DNA of 64,000 bases from Caenispirillum salinarum AK4 (GCF_000315795.1 NZ_ANHY01000022.1:1-64000); one strand, 5' to 3'; shown: positions 29,006 to 38,754, numbered from the stretch's first letter. The notes: a model not told the origin generated them from the letters alone. Translations and numbers: made by a program.

Positions 29006-29871
29006 TCCGACAGGCTCTCGGGACCGCTGCCGCCGCCGGGAAGCTCGGGATCACGATCCGGGCGCTCGGCCCGCGGTTGTCCCTCGCCCTCCAGGGGACG
29101 GGTCCGGTCGCGGGCGATGTCGAGGAACACATCCTCCAGCGTGCCGCGGCCGTAGCGGGCCAGGAGGTCGGCCGGTGCGCCCCGGTCATGCACGCGCCCG
29201 CCCTTCATGATGAGCACGTCGTCGCACAGCCGCTCCACCTCCTGCATGTTGTGGCTGGCGAGGAAGAGCGTCGCCCCGGTGCGCCGCTGGTAGGCGTTAA
29301 GGTAGCCGCGAATCCAGTCGCCGGTGTCGGGGTCGAGCGACGCCGTCGGCTCGTCCAGCAGCAGGAGCGCCGGGTCGTTGAGCAGCGCCTTGGCCAGCGC
29401 CACGCGCGTCTTCTGCCCCGCCGACAGCTTGCCCGACGGGCGGTTGAGCAGGTGGGCGATGTCCAGGTCCTCGGCCAGTTCGCGGATGCGGCCCTTGGGA
29501 TCGCGCAGGCCGTAAAGGTGGCTGTAGACCATGAGGTTCTGGCGTACCGTCAGGCGGTGGGGCAGATCGACATAGGGGCTGGAGAAGTTCATGCGGGGCA
29601 GCGCCCGGTGGCGCTCCTTCAGCATGTCGAAGCCGAGCGCCCGGATGCGCCCCTCGGTGGGCAGCAGCAGGCCCAGCAGCATGGAGATGGTGGTGGTCTT
29701 CCCCGCCCCGTTGCCGCCCAGAAGCGCGACCGTGCGCCCGGACGGGACGGAGAACGTCAACCCGCCGACGGCGGTCACCGGTCCGTACCGCTTGGTCAGC
29801 CCCTCCACGGCGATGGCGGGCGGGGCATCGATGGTGTCGGTGGCGGCGGATGAGGGCGTGGGCTGGCTCAT
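29002..29871 (-). CDS. ABC transporter ATP-binding protein
   Basis: ATPase subunit of the ABC-2 exporter, 289 residues. Walker A GGNGAGKTT, signature LSAGQKTRVALAKALL and Walker B LLLLDEPTASLD are present; the Walker A glycine pattern GGNGAGK replaces the usual GPNGAGK. SHNMQEVERLCDDVLIMKGG is the switch-histidine region. The C-terminal 40 residues are Arg/Pro/Glu-rich and unstructured. Coupled to the permease by a 4-bp overlap. Confidence 0.9.
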   Translation of the reverse strand: MSQPTPSSAATDTIDAPPAIAVEGLTKRYGPVTAVGGLTFSVPSGRTVALLGGNGAGKTTTISMLLGLLLPTEGRIRALGFDMLKERHRALPRMNFSSPYVDLPHRLTVRQNLMVYSHLYGLRDPKGRIRELAEDLDIAHLLNRPSGKLSAGQKTRVALAKALLNDPALLLLDEPTASLDPDTGDWIRGYLNAYQRRTGATLFLASHNMQEVERLCDDVLIMKGGRVHDRGAPADLLARYGRGTLEDVFLDIARDRTRPLEGEGQPRAERPDRDPELPGGGSGPESLSE

Positions 29872-29994
29872 CCGCCCGATATGGGCGATCGAGGGGGTGG
29901 CGGAAAGGGCCGTTTTGGCGGCAGGGCGGGGCCGCCATGCCTCATGCTTCGTATCGCACCATGTATCGTTGTTCCGTCTTTCAGCCGCCCATCC

Positions 29995-31467
29995 TCATGC
30001 CGCCGCCTTTTCCTGCGCCGGCCGCACTCTGTCCAGGAAGGCGTCGACCATGGCGCGCAGGCCGTCGGCCTGACCGGTCAGGCTTTCCGCCGCCTCGGCC
30101 ACCTTGGCCGCCTCGCCGCGCGTCAGGTCGGTCGCCGCGCTCACCCCGTCTATGCCCTGGGCGGCCGTTTCCGTGTTGCGCGCGGCTTCCTCGGCGTGGC
30201 GGGCGATGTCCTTGGTCGCTGCGCCCTGCTGGTCCACGGCGGCGGCGATGGCGGCGGTGATCTCGTCCATGGAGCCGATGGTGGTGCCGATGCCGGCAAT
30301 GGCATCCACCGCCTCGCGCGTCACCTGCTGGACGCCGGCGATCTGGGCGGCGATGTCCTCGGTCGCGCGGGTGGTCTGGCCGGCCAGCGCCTTGACCTCG
30401 TTGGCGACCACGGCGAAGCCCTTACCGGCCTCACCGGCGCGCGCGGCCTCGATGGTGGCGTTGAGCGCCAGAAGGTTGGTCTGGTCCGCCACGTCCTGGA
30501 TCAGCTTGACCACGTCGCCGATGCGCAGCGCCGCCTGGTCCAGGTTTTCCACGGTGGCCGACAGGCGCCTGGCTTCCTCGGCCGCGCCGGTGGCGATCTC
30601 GGAGGACCGCGCCACCTGGCGGGTGATCTCGCCGATGGAGGCCGCGAGTTCCTCGGCCGAGGCGGCCATGGTCTGCACGTTCATTGTGGCTTGGCGGGAC
30701 TCGTCGGCGGCGCTGCGGGAGCGGCCGGCGGTGGTGTCGGCCGTGCCCGACATGGTTTCCGAACTGTCCTCCAGCGCCCCGGCGGCGGCGGCCAGGTCCG
30801 AAACCGCCTGCGTGACGCGGCGGTCGAAGTCGGCGGTCGCCTCGGCCAGGGCGGCGGCGACCTTTTCCTGCTCGTGGCGCAGCGCGGCCTGCTCGGCCGC
30901 GCCGGCCTCGGCCTGGGACTCGGCGGCCTTGGCGGCGACCACGGCGGCATCGGCATCGACGAAGGCGCGGCGCAGCTGCTCGCACAGCCACATCAGGGCG
31001 CCAGCCTGCACGACCACGACGACGGCATGCAGGACCACGCGGCCGAAGTCCGCACCACCGGGGAAGACCAGCGACGGCATGAGGAAGTTCAGCAGCAGGT
31101 GATGCACCGCCGTCACCGCCGCCGTCGTCGCCACGGCGCGCCAGTCGCACCAGAGCGCCGCCAGGGCCAGGGCGGCGAAAAAGGTCATGTGCATGTCCAG
31201 CTGCCAGGTGCCGCCGCGCATGCTCCACACCAGCAGGGCCGGCACGCCCGCGAGCGCAACGCCGCTGGCAAGGCGCACCGCCAAGCCAGCCGGGTCGCGG
31301 TGCCAGGTGAGCGTCACGCCCAGAGCCAGCGCCGCCCCGACCGCCGCCGGCGGCAGCCAGGGCACGCCGTTCAGGCCGGCCGTCAGGGCCACCACCGGCA
31401 CCATGATCCAAAGGGCGATGACGAGAAGTGCCGCATAGCGCCGGCGCAGGGTGTCGAGGGCAGTCAC
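29995..31467 (-). CDS. Methyl-accepting chemotaxis protein with multi-helix membrane sensor
   Basis: Chemoreceptor of 490 residues with a GTG start preceded by GGAGG six bases away. The N-terminal 180 residues form about six membrane helices with the motif [20 protein letters not shown] and [11 protein letters not shown], a membrane sensor type seen in other receptors instead of a periplasmic ligand domain. The cytoplasmic half has the MCP signalling hairpin [19 protein letters not shown]. It should feed CheA/CheW, which are not in the window. Ligand unknown. Confidence 0.92.
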   Translation of the reverse strand: MTALDTLRRRYAALLVIALWIMVPVVALTAGLNGVPWLPPAAVGAALALGVTLTWHRDPAGLAVRLASGVALAGVPALLVWSMRGGTWQLDMHMTFFAALALAALWCDWRAVATTAAVTAVHHLLLNFLMPSLVFPGGADFGRVVLHAVVVVVQAGALMWLCEQLRRAFVDADAAVVAAKAAESQAEAGAAEQAALRHEQEKVAAALAEATADFDRRVTQAVSDLAAAAGALEDSSETMSGTADTTAGRSRSAADESRQATMNVQTMAASAEELAASIGEITRQVARSSEIATGAAEEARRLSATVENLDQAALRIGDVVKLIQDVADQTNLLALNATIEAARAGEAGKGFAVVANEVKALAGQTTRATEDIAAQIAGVQQVTREAVDAIAGIGTTIGSMDEITAAIAAAVDQQGAATKDIARHAEEAARNTETAAQGIDGVSAATDLTRGEAAKVAEAAESLTGQADGLRAMVDAFLDRVRPAQEKAAA

Positions 31468-31519
31468 GGAAGCCTCCGTAAAGCGGAACCGGGAAGAAGA
31501 GAGACGTGCGGCAGCGGCG

Positions 31520-31894
31520 TCAGGACACGCCGTCCGGCAGGGTCACGCCGCAGCCCGCCAGCCCCTGCGGATCAAGCAGCAGCCATGCCCCCGCCGCCGA
31601 GAGGCGGTCGTGCAGGCCGGAGTCGGCGGGATCACGCGGCGCGGCCACCACCAGGCCGTCCACGCCCGTGCCGCCGACCAGGCGCCCGCCGGCTGCCTCC
31701 ACCACCGCCACGGCGGCGGGAAAATCGGCCGCCAGCACCGCCACCGGCCCGGTCTCCCGCGGCCACAGCCCGGCGACGAAGACGCCCAGCACGCTGACGA
31801 CCAGCATCGCCGCCGCCGGCATCAGGCTGCCGACAGTCGACGCGGTGTCCGGGCGGGACGATGACGGTGTGGAGGAGGCGAAGGGTCGGGGCAC
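31520..31894 (-). CDS. Small membrane-anchored hypothetical protein
   Basis: Unrecognised protein of up to 124 residues, 52 bp downstream of the chemoreceptor start region and on the same strand. It has one membrane helix ([20 protein letters not shown]) and a small periplasmic domain of about 75 residues with [20 protein letters not shown] and [12 protein letters not shown]. The GTG at 31894 has a poor ribosome site; the ATG at 31822 would start right at the helix. It lies upstream of the chemoreceptor gene and may be co-transcribed with it. Confidence 0.5.
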   Translation of the reverse strand: MPRPFASSTPSSSRPDTASTVGSLMPAAAMLVVSVLGVFVAGLWPRETGPVAVLAADFPAAVAVVEAAGGRLVGGTGVDGLVVAAPRDPADSGLHDRLSAAGAWLLLDPQGLAGCGVTLPDGVS

Positions 31895-31990
31895 GCGACA
31901 AGTCCGGCAAGGTCGATATGATATTCTGGCGTATATGCACCTCTTACGCCATCATTACCTGACCGGATCATTAGGACATTTTTTGGGGCG

Positions 31991-33280
31991 TCAGAACGGC
32001 GCGCGCTCGCGCATCCAGGTGTCGATGATGCGCCCCTGGTAGAGCGTGATGTCGTTGTCCTGCCCGAAGGCGACGGCATCCTCGCTGTCGCAGCGGGCGA
32101 GCACCAGCTTGCCGGGCGGCAGGGCCTCCATGGCCTCGCGCACCGGCTTGCCCTCGGGCCCCTCCAGCACCGAGGGCAGGTCCGGCGACCAGTTCAGCTT
32201 GACCATCTCCGCCCCCAGGCGCCGGGCGCTGACGTAGGGCAGCGAACGCCACGTCAGGCCGTCCAGGCAGACGCGATAGCCGCGCTGGCGCACGAAGTCG
32301 CGCGCAAAGGTGAAGGCCCCCAGGTCGGCGAAGATGTCCTCGGGCCGCAACTCGATGACCACCGTGCCGTGGCTGCCGGCGGCCATGTTGTCGTCGAAGG
32401 CCAGGAATTCGTCGGACAGGATGGAGGCGACGTTGAGGTTGATGGAGAAGCCCTTGACCAATGTCGCATCGTCGCGGTGGGTCAACATGGCCAGCACCCG
32501 CCGGTCCAGCGTCTGCGTCAGGCGCTGGAACAGCCAGGGGTTGGACGCCAGGTCGACGCGCGGCAGCAGGGTCTCGCGCAGGTCGGCGATGGACACGAAG
32601 ACTTCGGTGAACATGGGCTCGGGCTTGCCCTCGGACACCATGACGCACACCGACTGGCGGCGGATGTGGCTGGAGAGGTTGGCGTTGACCAGCATGCTCT
32701 CGATGCGGCCCAGCATTCCGGGGGTCAGCGGCTCTCCCCGCGGCTGCCGGGCTGCGGTGCGGAAGCGGGGCACCCCGTCGCCGCCCCCCCGCGCCTCGGC
32801 GCCCGAGCCCGACGGCGCACCCGCCGCGGCGCCGCCGACCACCCGGTCCTCGGTCTCGGCGATCAGCGCCTCGTAGTCGCGGACGAAGGGACGGTAGACC
32901 ACGAGGTCGCGGTCCTCGGCCAGCGGATCGCCGCCGAGCACGAAGCGCAGCCGCACCAGCGCCGCCTGCACCGCCTGGGCCGAGGCCTCGTCGAACAGCA
33001 CCATGAGCGTCCAGTCGCGCATCCAGTACAGACGCGCCCCCGCCCCCACGGCGGCCGCGAAGGCGTCGGCGATCTCGCGCGCCTTGGCCTCGGTGCGGTT
33101 CATGGGGTCCATGCGCGACAGCCCGACCTCGGCCACCGTCTTGCCGGGCGCCTTGCCGTCGGCCTTGCGCAGGTCGTTGAGAAACTTGGACTCCTGGCCG
33201 GCCCCCAGGGGATGCTCGCGCCCCGGACGCGCGGAACCGGACCGGGAAGCCGCGGAAGAGGAGGAAAGGGTGTCGCTCAC
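31991..33280 (-). CDS. Degenerate EAL-domain protein, downstream member of tandem pair
   Basis: Soluble protein of 429 residues starting at GTG 33280, overlapping the stop of the upstream paralogue by four bases (GTGA). The C-terminal 240 residues have the outline of an EAL phosphodiesterase fold (FSINLNVASILSDEFLAFDD, VVIELRPEDIFADLGAFTFA, VCLDGLTWRSLPY and a terminal LYQGRIIDTW). The EAL, DDFGTG and catalytic glutamate motifs are absent, so c-di-GMP hydrolysis is unlikely; it may act as a binding or scaffolding protein. The N-terminal 180 residues are unassigned, with a low-complexity Gly/Ala linker. Confidence 0.7.
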   Translation of the reverse strand: MSDTLSSSSAASRSGSARPGREHPLGAGQESKFLNDLRKADGKAPGKTVAEVGLSRMDPMNRTEAKAREIADAFAAAVGAGARLYWMRDWTLMVLFDEASAQAVQAALVRLRFVLGGDPLAEDRDLVVYRPFVRDYEALIAETEDRVVGGAAAGAPSGSGAEARGGGDGVPRFRTAARQPRGEPLTPGMLGRIESMLVNANLSSHIRRQSVCVMVSEGKPEPMFTEVFVSIADLRETLLPRVDLASNPWLFQRLTQTLDRRVLAMLTHRDDATLVKGFSINLNVASILSDEFLAFDDNMAAGSHGTVVIELRPEDIFADLGAFTFARDFVRQRGYRVCLDGLTWRSLPYVSARRLGAEMVKLNWSPDLPSVLEGPEGKPVREAMEALPPGKLVLARCDSEDAVAFGQDNDITLYQGRIIDTWMRERAPF

Positions 33281-34674
33281 GAGGCCTTCTCCGCCCTGGT
33301 CGCCCGCCGCACGCCCGGCGCGGCGAAGCGCTGCACGGCGTCCAGGCCCGGCGGGTGCGGGCACTGGGTGCGCATCGCCCCCGCGACCGAGGCCCGCCGC
33401 GCGGCGCACTGGCTGAGGGTGCACTGGGGCGATGTGGGACACTCCGCCATGGTCATGGTGCCCAGCACCGCGTCGATGAAGCGGCCCTGGAACATCTGGA
33501 TGCCGTTGTTCAGGCCCCACATGACGGCCGCTTCGGTGTCGCAGCGCGCCAGCACCACGCGCCGGGGGCCGACGGCCTTGACCTCGGCGGCGAAGGCGGC
33601 GGTCTTGTCCGCCGTCTCCTCGGTCGCCAGGTCGGCGTTCCACAGCACCTTGGCGTAGTCGGGCGCCAGTTTGCGCACGTCCAGAAGCCGCAAGGTCACC
33701 GGGCTCAGGCCGTCTATCAGCACCTCGTGCCCGGCTTCGCGCAGGGCGTCGCGGGCGTCCTCGTAGGCGTGGATGTCGGCGAAGACGTCGATCACCTGCA
33801 CCTCGACCACCAGCTTCTGCCGCTCTCCCATGGCCTTGACCAGGCGCCGGAAGGCCGGCGTGCGGGTGCTTTCCAGGTTGAGGTTCAGGCTGATGGCGCC
33901 GGGTTTGCGCAGCAACGGCTGGTCGGCCAGGATCTCCAGCACGCGGCGGTCCAGCGCGCGGGAGAAATCCTGGAACAGCCACCGGTCGGCCGTCAGCACC
34001 GTTTCCGGGCACAGCGCCTTCTGCACGCCGCCGATGGAGGCGAAGAACTCCTCGAACGCCACCTCGGCCAGGCGGTCGTCGCCGATGCGCACCGCCGGCT
34101 GTCGGCGCAGGTGCGGGCCCAGGTCGAACAGGGCGAAGGCGTCCAGCACGCGCTCCAGCGCCCGCGGGTCGACGGGTTCGGGCACGGACTCGCGCGGGGC
34201 CGCCCAGGAATAGGGGCTGACCAGACCGCCCGACCCCACGGTGCCCAGGCGCTCCAGCCGCGCCTGCTCCACCGCTTCCACCGCCAGGCGCAGGCGCCGG
34301 TGGTCGGTCATCAGGTCGTACCAGGTGACGAAGGGATCATCGGGATCGGCTTGCCCGCTTCCCGCGTATGTCAAAGGATCATGTTCAAACAGAGAGCGAA
34401 CGCGATGGATGATCAGGTCGATCTCGGACTCCGGCAGGGTGCGCCCAAGGATGACCAGATCGTCGTTGTCCAGCGTATAGACGGCGGCGCCGTGGCCCGT
34501 CTCCAGCGTCTTGAACATGCGCGCCACGATGCGCATGCGCACGGGCACGCGGTTCATCGGCAGAAGCCGCGACAGATGCAGGTAGACCGCCCGCCCGCCG
34601 GACCCGTTCCGGCGCAGGCGATCCATGGTGTCCAGCAGCAGGCGTTCGGCCTGAATCCCCTTGCGGTTGCGCAT
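33277..34674 (-). CDS. Degenerate EAL-domain protein with C-terminal cysteine cluster, upstream member of pair
   Basis: Paralogue of the next gene, 465 residues. The start at 34674 ([13 protein letters not shown]) has GAGG eight bases upstream; a GTG at 34731 has none. The EAL-like half includes [39 protein letters not shown] and [14 protein letters not shown], but again lacks the EAL and DDFG catalytic signatures. After the domain a cluster of four cysteines appears (C-x5-C-x4-C-x14-C, beginning ECPTSPQC) that could bind a metal or an iron-sulphur centre. It is divergent from the UDP-xylose synthase gene. Confidence 0.72.
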   Translation of the reverse strand: MRNRKGIQAERLLLDTMDRLRRNGSGGRAVYLHLSRLLPMNRVPVRMRIVARMFKTLETGHGAAVYTLDNDDLVILGRTLPESEIDLIIHRVRSLFEHDPLTYAGSGQADPDDPFVTWYDLMTDHRRLRLAVEAVEQARLERLGTVGSGGLVSPYSWAAPRESVPEPVDPRALERVLDAFALFDLGPHLRRQPAVRIGDDRLAEVAFEEFFASIGGVQKALCPETVLTADRWLFQDFSRALDRRVLEILADQPLLRKPGAISLNLNLESTRTPAFRRLVKAMGERQKLVVEVQVIDVFADIHAYEDARDALREAGHEVLIDGLSPVTLRLLDVRKLAPDYAKVLWNADLATEETADKTAAFAAEVKAVGPRRVVLARCDTEAAVMWGLNNGIQMFQGRFIDAVLGTMTMAECPTSPQCTLSQCAARRASVAGAMRTQCPHPPGLDAVQRFAAPGVRRATRAEKAS

Positions 34675-34778
34675 GCGCGCGCGGCCTCGTTTCCAACCCT
34701 CACGGCCGCCAGTATAAAGAAATTCCAGCACTTAGAAAGAGAAAGCCCCCGGCGGCCGTCCGCGACAAGGAGAACACC

Positions 34779-35720
34779 ATGGCATCAAGCCTTCGCATCC
34801 TGGTGACCGGTGGCGCCGGGTTCATCGGCTCCCACCTGTGCGAGCGGCTGCTGGACCAGGGCCACGAGGTCCTGTGCGTGGACAACTTCTACACCGGCCG
34901 GCGCGGCAATGTGGCGCACCTTCTGAACAACCCGCGCTTCGAGCTGATGCGCCACGACGTCAACTTCCCCCTGTACGTGGAGATCGACCGCGTCTTCAAC
35001 CTTGCCTGCCCGGCCAGCCCGGTGCACTACCAGAACGACCCGGTGCAGACCACCAAGACCAACGTCATCGGCGCCATCAACATGCTGGGGCTGGCCAAGC
35101 GCAAGCGCGCCCGCATCCTGCAGGCATCCACCAGCGAGGTCTACGGCGACCCGGAAATCCACCCGCAGACGGAAGGATACTGGGGCAACGTCAACCCCAT
35201 CGGCCCGCGCGCCTGCTACGATGAAGGCAAGCGCTGCGCCGAGACACTGTTCTTCGACTACCAGCGGCAGTACGACATCAAGATCAAGGTGGCCCGCATC
35301 TTCAACACCTACGGCCCCAAGATGCACCCCGACGACGGCCGCGTGGTGTCGAACTTCATCTGCCAGGCCCTGCGCGGGCAGGACATCACCATCTACGGCG
35401 ACGGCACCCAGACCCGGTCGTTCTGCTACGTCGACGACCTGGTGGACGGGCTGATGCGGTTCATGGACAGCCCCGACGAACTGATCGGACCCTTGAACCT
35501 GGGCAACCCGGGCGAGTACACCATGCTGGAGTTGGCCCAGGCGGTGATCCGCCTGACCGGCTCGACGTCACGGATCGTCAACAAGCCCCTGCCCGCCGAC
35601 GACCCGAAGCAGCGCCGCCCCGACATCACCCGCGCCTGGGACGCCCTGGGATGGGAGCCGACGGTGACGCTGGAAGAGGGACTGGCGAAGACGGTGGACT
35701 ATTTCCGCACGGTCTGCTGA
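34779..35720 (+). CDS. UDP-glucuronic acid decarboxylase (UDP-xylose synthase)
   Basis: Converts UDP-glucuronate to UDP-xylose for surface polysaccharide. It has 313 residues; extended SDR with [16 protein letters not shown], active-site [11 protein letters not shown] (YxxxK), and the decarboxylase-specific [20 protein letters not shown] and [27 protein letters not shown] lies upstream of the ATG. Followed 39 bp later by hldE, consistent with a cell-envelope carbohydrate unit. Confidence 0.93.
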   Translation: MASSLRILVTGGAGFIGSHLCERLLDQGHEVLCVDNFYTGRRGNVAHLLNNPRFELMRHDVNFPLYVEIDRVFNLACPASPVHYQNDPVQTTKTNVIGAINMLGLAKRKRARILQASTSEVYGDPEIHPQTEGYWGNVNPIGPRACYDEGKRCAETLFFDYQRQYDIKIKVARIFNTYGPKMHPDDGRVVSNFICQALRGQDITIYGDGTQTRSFCYVDDLVDGLMRFMDSPDELIGPLNLGNPGEYTMLELAQAVIRLTGSTSRIVNKPLPADDPKQRRPDITRAWDALGWEPTVTLEEGLAKTVDYFRTVC

Positions 35721-35759
35721 CATCGCGTTCCTTCGCCTGTCCGGAAAGCCGCCGCTTCG

Positions 35760-37226
35760 ATGACCGACCAGTCCGCCCTCGCCGCCCTTGCCGCCTCTCT
35801 GTCCCATGCCCGCGTCCTGTGCGCCGGCGACGTCATGCTGGACCGCTTCGTCTACGGCAGCGTCGACCGCATCTCGCCGGAAGGGCCGATCCCCGTCCTG
35901 CGGGTGCGGCGCGAGGACGCCATGCTGGGCGGGGCCGGCAACGTGGTGCGCAATCTGGTGGGCCTGGGCGCGAAAGCCAGCTTCTTCACCTGCGTCGGCG
36001 ACGATGCGCCGGGGCGCGAGGTGGCGCACCTGATCGACGCGCTGCCGGGCGTGGACCCGGTGCTGTGCGTCGACGCCGGCCGCCAGACCACCATCAAGAC
36101 CCGTTTCGTGGCCGGCAACCAGCAGCTGTTGCGCGCCGACGACGAAACCCTGGCCCCCGTCACCGACCTGACGCTCGACCGCCTGACCGCCGCCGCGTCC
36201 GACCAGATGGAGGCCGCCGGGGCCCTGGTGCTGTCGGACTACGGCAAGGGCGTGCTGCCCGAGGGCGTCACCGCCCGGCTGATCGAGGTCGCCCGCGCCC
36301 GCGGCGTGCCGGTGGTGGTCGATCCCAAGGGGGCGGACTGGACACGCTACCGCGGCGCCACGGTGGTCACGCCCAATCGCAAGGAACTGGCCGAAGCCGC
36401 CGGCATGTCCACCGACGACACCGACAGCATCACCGCCGCCGCGCGCAAGCTGATCGAGACCTGCGGCATCGAGACCATCCTGGTCACCCGCAGCCAGGAA
36501 GGCATGACGCTGGTGGGACCGGACGCCGAACCCGCCCACCTGCCCGCCCAGGCGCGCGAGGTGTTCGACGTGTCCGGCGCCGGCGACACGGTGGTCGCCA
36601 CCGTCGCCGCCGCGCTGGCCGCCGGGGCGTCGCTGGTGGACGCCGCCGCGCTGGCCAACGTGGCCGCCAGCATCGTGGTCGGCAAGGTGGGCACCGCCGC
36701 GGTTAATGCCGAGGAACTGCTCCACACGCTGCGCCGCCAGGACCTGGAGGCCGACGAGGCCAAGGTGCTCACCCTGCCCCAGGCGCTGGAGCGCGTGGGC
36801 AAGTGGCGGGCGCGCGGGCTGTCGGTGGGCTTCACCAACGGCTGTTTCGACCTGCTGCACCCCGGCCACGTTTCGCTGCTGGCCCAGGCCAAGGCCGGCT
36901 GCGACCGGCTGATCGTGGGGCTGAACTCCGACGCCTCGGTCAAGCGGCTGAAGGGCGAGAGCCGCCCGGTGCAGAGCGAGGCGGCGCGGGCGACCGTCCT
37001 GGGGTCGCTGGCGAGCGTCGACATGGTGGTGATCTTCGGCGAGGACACGCCGCTGGAGATGATCCGCGCCCTGCGCCCGGACGTTCTGGTCAAGGGCGCC
37101 GACTACACGGTGGAAACGGTGGTCGGGGCCGACGTGGTGCAGGCCTACGGGGGCCGCGTCATGCTGGCCAACCTTGAGGACGGGTTTTCCACCACCGCCA
37201 CCATCGCCCGCATCGGGGACCGCTGA
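35760..37226 (+). CDS. hldE: Bifunctional heptose 7-phosphate kinase / heptose 1-phosphate adenylyltransferase
   Basis: Makes ADP-heptose precursor for the lipopolysaccharide inner core. It has 488 residues. The N-terminal PfkB-type kinase (1-320) has the glycine-rich GGAGNVVRNL and the anion-hole motif FDVSGAGDTVVA. The C-terminal nucleotidyltransferase (about 345-488) has TNGCFDLLHPGHVSLL and ESRPVQSEAARATVL. Both halves appear complete. The fused form is the common proteobacterial arrangement. Confidence 0.95.
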   Translation: MTDQSALAALAASLSHARVLCAGDVMLDRFVYGSVDRISPEGPIPVLRVRREDAMLGGAGNVVRNLVGLGAKASFFTCVGDDAPGREVAHLIDALPGVDPVLCVDAGRQTTIKTRFVAGNQQLLRADDETLAPVTDLTLDRLTAAASDQMEAAGALVLSDYGKGVLPEGVTARLIEVARARGVPVVVDPKGADWTRYRGATVVTPNRKELAEAAGMSTDDTDSITAAARKLIETCGIETILVTRSQEGMTLVGPDAEPAHLPAQAREVFDVSGAGDTVVATVAAALAAGASLVDAAALANVAASIVVGKVGTAAVNAEELLHTLRRQDLEADEAKVLTLPQALERVGKWRARGLSVGFTNGCFDLLHPGHVSLLAQAKAGCDRLIVGLNSDASVKRLKGESRPVQSEAARATVLGSLASVDMVVIFGEDTPLEMIRALRPDVLVKGADYTVETVVGADVVQAYGGRVMLANLEDGFSTTATIARIGDR

Positions 37227-37243
37227 AAGGGGACAGACCGACC

Positions 37244-37591
37244 ATGCTTTTCCGCCGCCGCCTACCCGCGACCGCCACGGCCGCCGCCGCCGTGCTCGCC
37301 CTAGCCGCCTGCGCCGCCGGCCCGCAGGAGCCCGAGCCGCCGCTGGAGCGGCCGGCAAAGCAGGTTTCGGCCGAGGAACTGGCGTCCTGCAACGCATCGG
37401 ACCTGGCGGACGCGTTGGGCAAGCGGCTGGTGCGCGGCGAGGCCGGGCCGGAGGCGGTGTCGGTGGACGCGCTGCCCGACCCGCACCGCGTCGTCATGCC
37501 GGGCATGGCGGTGACCATGGATTTCCGGCCCGACCGGCTGACCATCACCACCACCCGCGACGGCATCATCACCAAGCTCACCTGCGGGTGA
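37244..37591 (+). CDS. Lipoprotein with peptidase-inhibitor I78-type domain (copy 1)
   Basis: Predicted lipoprotein of 115 residues; lipobox LAAC around residue 24. The C-terminal 70 residues resemble the I78 (elastase-inhibitor-like) fold: an N-terminal CNASDLADALGKRL, the loop PHRVVMPGMAVTMDFRPDRL and a final strand ending KLTCG. Two cysteines bracket the domain and likely form a disulphide. It is 17 bp after hldE and 23 bp before a second copy. Confidence 0.75.
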   Translation: MLFRRRLPATATAAAAVLALAACAAGPQEPEPPLERPAKQVSAEELASCNASDLADALGKRLVRGEAGPEAVSVDALPDPHRVVMPGMAVTMDFRPDRLTITTTRDGIITKLTCG

Positions 37592-37614
37592 GCCGGCAAC
37601 CGACGGAGGTGCCG

Positions 37615-37962
37615 ATGCGCCCGCGCTTCTTCCTGCTCGCCCCGCTCGCCCTGACCCTCGCGGCCTGCGCGCCCTCGCCCGACGTTACCGACCGGACGCC
37701 GGTCGCGACGGCGGCCGGCGAGCGCCCGACCGAGGCCGGGCCGCACGACCTGTCGCGCTGCGGCGCCTCGGACCTGTCGGACACCGCTGGGAAATATCTG
37801 GTGGCGGGGACGGCGGGGCCGAACGAGGTCGACGAGGACGCCCTGCCCTTCCCCCACCGCATCCTCGGCCCTGGCGATGCCATGACCAAGGATTTCCGGC
37901 CCGAGCGGCTGACGATCTTCGTCACCGAAACGGGCCGCATCCAGCGCCTGCAGTGCGGCTGA
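37615..37962 (+). CDS. Lipoprotein with peptidase-inhibitor I78-type domain (copy 2)
   Basis: Tandem paralogue of the preceding gene, also 115 residues; start at 37615 is preceded by GGAGG. Lipobox LAAC, then CGASDLSDTAGKYL, PHRILGPGDAMTKDFRPERL and a final RLQCG. About half of the domain positions match copy 1, so the duplication is not recent. Target protease unknown; family members usually protect against host or competitor serine proteases. Confidence 0.75.
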   Translation: MRPRFFLLAPLALTLAACAPSPDVTDRTPVATAAGERPTEAGPHDLSRCGASDLSDTAGKYLVAGTAGPNEVDEDALPFPHRILGPGDAMTKDFRPERLTIFVTETGRIQRLQCG

Positions 37963-37977
37963 CGGAAGGCGCGGGGG

Positions 37978-38619
37978 ATGCCTCTGGAGCCCTGGGCGGC
38001 GCATCTGGTCTATGCCCTGGCTTGGCTGAGTTTCGGCGTCGGCCATTCGTGGCTCGCCAACGCCAGCGTGAAGGCGCGCCTGCGCCCCTGGCTGGGCGCG
38101 TGGGAGCGGCTGGCCTACAACCTGTTCGCCCTGGTGCATGTGGCCGCCGTGCTGGCGGTGGGCTGGTGGGCCCTGGGCGACGCACCGGCCTTCGCCCTGC
38201 CGGGCTGGCTGGAGGCGGTGATGCTGGCGGTGTCGGCGCTGGGCGTGTTCCTGCTGCTGTACTTCGCCCAGTCCTACGACCTGGGCCGCTTCGCCGGCAC
38301 CCACCAGCTGCGCATGGCCCGCCGGGGCGACATCAGCGCGGCGGAGGCGGCCGACGACGAGCCCTTGCAGACGGACGGGGTGCACGCCTGGGTCCGGCAT
38401 CCGCTGTATTCGGCGGCCTTCCTGGTCCTCTGGGGCCGCTCCGTCGACCCGCTGGGCTTGGCGACGGCGGTCTGGGCGAGCCTCTACCTGCTCATCGGCA
38501 GCCGCTTCGAGGAACGAAGGCTGCTGCGGCTGTATGGGGAGGCCTATGCGCGGTATCGGGAGAAGGTGCCGGCGTTCGTGCCGTGGCGGGGGCGGGTAAA
38601 CGTGAACATCCCGGATTGA
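37978..38619 (+). CDS. Membrane protein of the isoprenylcysteine/phospholipid methyltransferase-like (ICMT/PEMT) group
   Basis: Integral membrane protein of 213 residues with about five helices (LVYALAWLSFGVGHSWLA, LFALVHVAAVLAVGWWALG and others). The C-terminus carries the ICMT-like pattern GVHAWVRHPLYSAAFLVLWG and ERRLLRLYGEAYARYREKV, where the RHP and Y..Y.. motifs contribute to SAM binding in that superfamily. NnrU-type proteins are a second possibility. It ends the G+C-rich stretch; composition drops immediately afterwards. Confidence 0.75.
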   Translation: MPLEPWAAHLVYALAWLSFGVGHSWLANASVKARLRPWLGAWERLAYNLFALVHVAAVLAVGWWALGDAPAFALPGWLEAVMLAVSALGVFLLLYFAQSYDLGRFAGTHQLRMARRGDISAAEAADDEPLQTDGVHAWVRHPLYSAAFLVLWGRSVDPLGLATAVWASLYLLIGSRFEERRLLRLYGEAYARYREKVPAFVPWRGRVNVNIPD

Positions 38620-38702
38620 CGATCGGTGCCGGCGCGCGAGCGTCCTTAAGGGTCTGCTTTACGGGGACCACATACTCCTACTGAGCACTACTCGAAAGAG
38701 AT

Positions 38703-38730
38703 TTGACCTCAGATCGTATTGGTTTATATT
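38703..38730 (+). promoter_or_regulatory. Promoter of the low-G+C two-gene module
   Basis: TTGACC at 38703-38708 and TATATT at 38725-38730 are 16 bp apart, a good sigma-70-type promoter. The next bases begin a perfect inverted repeat, giving a short leader of about 18 nt. Confidence 0.7.
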
Positions 38731-38747
38731 CTCCCGCGTCGCGGGAG
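38731..38747 (+). promoter_or_regulatory. Inverted repeat covering transcription start and ribosome binding site
   Basis: CTCCCGC-GTC-GCGGGAG is a perfect 7-bp stem with a three-base loop. Its 3' arm overlaps GGGAGGG, the ribosome binding site of the gene at 38755. It could be a repressor operator on DNA or an RNA hairpin that hides the ribosome site. Confidence 0.65.
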
Positions 38748-38754
38748 GGTATTC

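Noticed and set aside
38600-38720. Direct repeat of the tRNA-Arg 3' end (att site) at the left edge of the module
   Set aside because: No stretch longer than a few bases matches the tRNA 3' sequence.
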